Source of the DNA: Agrobacterium tumefaciens
Lineage (GTDB): Bacteria; Pseudomonadota; Alphaproteobacteria; Rhizobiales; Rhizobiaceae
Direction: 5' to 3'
DNA: 64,000 bases
Assembly: GCF_017726655.1 (NCBI RefSeq)
Contig: NZ_CP072308.1
Location: forward strand, 1,922,001-1,986,000
Shown: piece after piece, positions 61,174 through 64,000 of the stretch
Layout of the letters: every line of letters begins with the position of its first letter
Numbering within the stretch: the first letter of the stretch is position 1
The notes under the pieces: generated by a model
What the model saw: only the letters and a program-made list of their open reading frames with translations
Databases searched by the model: none
Told to the model about the DNA's origin: nothing
Made by a program: the position numbers and the translations under genes

Positions 61174-62679
61174 TCAGTCTTCTTCTACGAAAACCTCTTC
61201 GCGTTTCTTCTTCACGCTGGGCAGGAAGACGATGATCAGCACGGCGAGCGCGATGAAAAGCAGGGTGGCGCTGATTGGCCGGGTCACGAAGGTCGACGGA
61301 TCGCCACGTGACAGGATCATGGCGCGCCGCAGGTTTTCCTCCAGCAGCGGACCAAGCACGAAGCCCAGAAGCAGTGGGGCAGGCTCGCAACGCAGTTTCA
61401 CCAGCACATAGCCGATGAAGCCAAAGAAGGCGACGGCATAGAGATCGAAGACGTTGGAATTGACGCTGTAGACCCCGATGGCGCAGAAGGCCATGATGAT
61501 CGGGAAGAGCACGTAATAAGGTACCGTCAGCAGCTTCACCCACAGCCCGATCAGCGGCAGGTTGAGGATGACCAGCATCAGGTTACCGATCCACATGGAG
61601 GCGATGATGCCCCAGAACAGCGCCGGCTGCTCGGTCGCCACGTTCGGACCGGGAACGATGCCCTGAATGATCATCGCGCCGATCATCAGCGCCATCACCG
61701 GATTGGCCGGAATGCCGAGCGTGAGCAGCGGAATGAACGACGTCTGGGCGCCGGCATTGTTGGCTGATTCCGGACCGGCCACACCGGCAACCGCGCCGTG
61801 CCCGAATTCTTCCGGGTTCTTGGAGACACGTTTCTCCACGGTGTAGGAGGCAAAGGCGGCAAGGATCGCCCCGCCACCCGGCAGGATGCCGAGAGCCGAA
61901 CCGATGGCCGTGCCGCGCAGAACCGGCCCTACCATGCGCTTGAAATCATCCTTGGTGGGCATCAGGCCGCTGACCTTGGCGATCAGCACCGAGCGGGTCC
62001 GCTCGTTTTCAAGATTGCGCAGGATTTCGGCAATGCCGAACACACCCACCGCGACGGCCACGAAATTCAGGCCATCGGCATATTCGCGAATGCCGAGGGT
62101 GAAGCGCGGGGTACCGCTGTAAATATCCGTGCCGACCAGACCGAGCAGCAGGCCGAGCACGACCATGGCCAGCGCCTTCACGATGGAGCCATGGGCGAGC
62201 GCGATGGACGACACGAGGCCGACGACCATCAGCGAGAAATATTCGGCCGCGCCGAATTCCAGCGCGATTGCCGTGAGCGGCGGCGCGAAGATTGCGACGA
62301 GGAAGGTCGACACCGTGCCGGCGAAGAACGAGCCGATGGCGGCAATAGCGAGAGCAGCACCGGCCTTGCCCTTGCGTGCCATCTGGTAACCATCGATGGC
62401 GGTGACGGCTGATGACGATTCGCCGGGCATGTTGATCAGAATGGCCGTGGTCGAGCCGCCATATTGCGCGCCGTAATAAATGCCGGCGAGCATGATCAGC
62501 GACGAGACCGGTTCGAGCTGAAAGGTGATTGGCAGCAGCATGGCGATGGTCGCCGTTGCGCCGATGCCGGGCAAAACGCCGATGAGGGTGCCAAGCAGCA
62601 CGCCGATAAGGCAGAAAAAGAGGTTTGCCAGCGACGAGGCGGTGACGAAACCGAGCGCAAGGTTATCGAGCAAATCCAT
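61174..62679 (-). CDS. tctA: Tripartite tricarboxylate transporter permease TctA
   Basis: 501 residues, about twelve membrane helices. The large integral subunit of a TTT-family secondary transporter. Diagnostic motifs: [20 protein letters not shown] near residue 27 and [20 protein letters not shown] near residue 258 (the paired PGIG/PGGG loops), and [20 protein letters not shown] near residue 68. Starts 9 bp after tctB. Carries tricarboxylates or other carboxylates; the specific substrate depends on TctC. Confidence 0.95.
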   Translation of the reverse strand: MDLLDNLALGFVTASSLANLFFCLIGVLLGTLIGVLPGIGATATIAMLLPITFQLEPVSSLIMLAGIYYGAQYGGSTTAILINMPGESSSAVTAIDGYQMARKGKAGAALAIAAIGSFFAGTVSTFLVAIFAPPLTAIALEFGAAEYFSLMVVGLVSSIALAHGSIVKALAMVVLGLLLGLVGTDIYSGTPRFTLGIREYADGLNFVAVAVGVFGIAEILRNLENERTRSVLIAKVSGLMPTKDDFKRMVGPVLRGTAIGSALGILPGGGAILAAFASYTVEKRVSKNPEEFGHGAVAGVAGPESANNAGAQTSFIPLLTLGIPANPVMALMIGAMIIQGIVPGPNVATEQPALFWGIIASMWIGNLMLVILNLPLIGLWVKLLTVPYYVLFPIIMAFCAIGVYSVNSNVFDLYAVAFFGFIGYVLVKLRCEPAPLLLGFVLGPLLEENLRRAMILSRGDPSTFVTRPISATLLFIALAVLIIVFLPSVKKKREEVFVEED

Positions 62680-62688
62680 CGCTACACC

Positions 62689-63150
62689 TCAGAAGTTGAG
62701 CCAGGGGCCGAAGCGCTGGAAAGGCAGGCCAAGACCGTAGTTGAAAACTGCGACGGAAAAGACCGTGATGGCCGCGGAAAGAACGACCGCCATCAATGGG
62801 CTCATCTTGTGTGAGGCGAAAGACGCAATGAGCGCGCTGAAAAACAGCGCCGGCACAAAACCCAGGCCCCGGACAGTGAAACCGAAAAAGATCGGCGCGG
62901 GCAGGATGAAAAATATGCCACGCCAGGCAATTGCGCCGATGCCCTCACCAGCCGGCCGTGTTGCGCGAAGGAATATGACGCCGCCAAGCAGGATCAGGAT
63001 GATGGCGAGAACGAGCGGAAAGTAGCCCGGCCCCATGCGAAAGGCGGTTCCAATTTCCAGACCGTAGGACTGCAAGGCAAAAAAGACCCCAAGCCCCATA
63101 AAAATTGCCCCGCAGACGGCTTCGGCAGGGTCATTGAATAACGATTTCAT
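62689..63150 (-). CDS. tctB: Tripartite tricarboxylate transporter small membrane subunit TctB
   Basis: 153 residues with four membrane helices (about 10-28, 40-60, 78-98, 115-145). The family landmark is FRMGPGYFPLVLAIILILLG near residue 37. Sits between tctC and tctA in the usual order. Confidence 0.93.
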   Translation of the reverse strand: MKSLFNDPAEAVCGAIFMGLGVFFALQSYGLEIGTAFRMGPGYFPLVLAIILILLGGVIFLRATRPAGEGIGAIAWRGIFFILPAPIFFGFTVRGLGFVPALFFSALIASFASHKMSPLMAVVLSAAITVFSVAVFNYGLGLPFQRFGPWLNF

Positions 63151-63249
63151 GAAAGATGCCCCTTCATCGCGGCCGGCGCCAGACCGGCCAACCGGTTGAA
63201 ACGATCGCAGTCAACCGGCGACGAAACGCCGCCGGTCCATCCGCGTTCA

Positions 63250-64000
63250 TCAGTCGGCATATTGGCCGGCGGACTCGATAACCGGCTTCCAGCGAGCTAT
63301 TTCGCTCTCAAGCTTGGCCTTCAGCGCTGCCGGCGTCGCATCGCTTTCCGGCGACGGCGTGGTGCCGAGCTCGGCAAAGCGGGCCGCGACGTTCTTGTCC
63401 TTCAGCGCCACCTGCAGCGACTTGGAGAGCTTCTCGTTGATTTCGGCAGGCGTACCCTTCGGCGTGTAGATACCGTGCCAGATGCCAACTTCGAGTTTGG
63501 GCAAGCCTGCTTCGGCGACCGTCGGTACGTCCTTCAGCACATCGAGCCGCTTCGGCGACGTTACGGCGTAAGCTTTGACAGTGCCGCCCTGGATCTGCTT
63601 GGTGGTGTTGGTGGTCTGGTCGCACATGATATCGACCTGGCCGCCGAGCAGGTCGGTCATGGCAGGGCCGGTGCCCTTGTAGGGAACGGTAACGAGCGGC
63701 GTCTCGATGGCGCTCATGAACAGCATGCCGCACAGATGCGAAGCGGCGCCGATGCCGGCATTGGCAACGGTGACCTTGTCCTTGTTCGCCTTGGCGTAAT
63801 CGATCAGCCCCTTGAGGTCCGTGGTCTCGAGGTTCTTGCGAGACAGGATGGTCATCGGCACTTCGGTGACCAGACCGACATATTCGAAGGCGTTGGTCGT
63901 ATCGTAAGCAAGCTTGCGATAGAGCGTGGCGCTGGTTGCCATGCCGATATGGTGGAGAAGGATGGTGTAACCATCGGGATCAGCGGAGGCGACGCGGCCG
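63250..64000 (-). CDS. tctC: Tripartite tricarboxylate transporter binding protein TctC, 5' end beyond the window
   Basis: About 249 codons are visible and the reading frame stays open to the right edge; the signal peptide and first residues are outside. The visible part begins RVASADPDGYTILLHHIGMA, and the TctC/Bug family motifs AFEYVGLVTEVPMTILSRKN and ANAGIGAASHLCGMLFM follow. The internal ATG at 63942 is not the start. Bug-type periplasmic receptor for a carboxylate; ligand not known. Confidence 0.92.
   Translation of the reverse strand, partial: GRVASADPDGYTILLHHIGMATSATLYRKLAYDTTNAFEYVGLVTEVPMTILSRKNLETTDLKGLIDYAKANKDKVTVANAGIGAASHLCGMLFMSAIETPLVTVPYKGTGPAMTDLLGGQVDIMCDQTTNTTKQIQGGTVKAYAVTSPKRLDVLKDVPTVAEAGLPKLEVGIWHGIYTPKGTPAEINEKLSKSLQVALKDKNVAARFAELGTTPSPESDATPAALKAKLESEIARWKPVIESAGQYAD

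Noticed and set aside
1..64000. Mobile elements, CRISPR arrays or genomic islands
   Set aside because: I searched for transposases, integrases, terminal inverted repeats with direct flanks, regular short repeats and att-like duplication of the tRNA-Ser 3' end and saw none.

Overview
The window reads as a chromosomal segment of an alphaproteobacterium of the Rhizobiaceae, most likely a member of the Agrobacterium tumefaciens complex. The reasons are the family content (Irr, a YejBE transporter with its own binding protein, a C-P lyase cluster with a DUF1045 protein, and cyoABCD with a SURF1 gene), an alphaproteobacterial heat-shock promoter in front of dnaK, and the dense, evenly GC-rich coding. 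I see no insertion sequence, prophage, CRISPR array, integron or plasmid origin. The species call is recognition of gene families, not a database match.

Layout. 1-4.1 kb (-): an oligopeptide/muropeptide ABC transporter (yejE partial, yejB, binding protein), divergent from mepA, a murein endopeptidase. 5.5-7.9 kb (+): mgsA, glk, dapB. 7.9-21.2 kb: a complete phosphonate (C-P lyase) locus with the repressor phnF (-), phnGHIJKL plus a hexapeptide acyltransferase, phnCDE1E2, and DUF1045-phnM-phnN. A 31-codon membrane peptide gene with a strong ribosome binding site lies antisense between phnI and phnJ. 21.3-23.5 kb: an AraC-type regulator and an Ldh_2-family dehydrogenase. 23.6-26.1 kb (-): exbB-exbD-tonB behind a long inverted repeat. 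26.3-29.7 kb (-): a four-gene transporter unit of binding protein, permease, ATPase and HutC-like repressor, with a perfect 14-bp palindrome upstream. 29.9-32.4 kb: DUF1275, a secreted protein, a TRIC-type channel and irr. 32.7-35.3 kb (+): fabA-fabB-fabI, where fabA carries a one-base frameshift as read. 35.5-36.7 kb: two TadE-like genes. 36.8-43.6 kb: an MFS transporter (-), then cyoABCD and SURF1 (+).

43.7-55.2 kb is a nucleoside salvage region. deoB, add and upp run on +; a BMP-type nucleoside ABC transporter followed by cdd, punA, deoC and deoA runs toward them on -. Together these import nucleosides, deaminate cytidine and adenosine, phosphorolyse nucleosides, and route deoxyribose phosphate to acetaldehyde and glyceraldehyde-3-phosphate. 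55.4-56.8 kb: msrA, a small membrane protein and tRNA-Ser(GGA). 57-60.2 kb: dnaK-dnaJ. 60.2-61.0 kb (-): a DUF924 protein and slyX. 61.2-64 kb (-): a tripartite tricarboxylate transporter tctC (partial)-tctB-tctA.

Two recurring regulatory designs stand out. Binding-protein genes are followed by a stable hairpin before the next transporter gene (phnD/phnE1 and bmp/ATPase). Two HutC/GntR-type repressors (PhnF and the HutC-like protein) sit near operators sharing the half-sites TGTCTA and TAGACA. The findings with most potential novelty are the phnI-phnJ antisense small protein, the use of a 2H-phosphoesterase-like protein in a C-P lyase cluster lacking phnP, the HutC-like transporter operon of unknown substrate, and the fabA frameshift, which is probably a sequence error but must be resolved.
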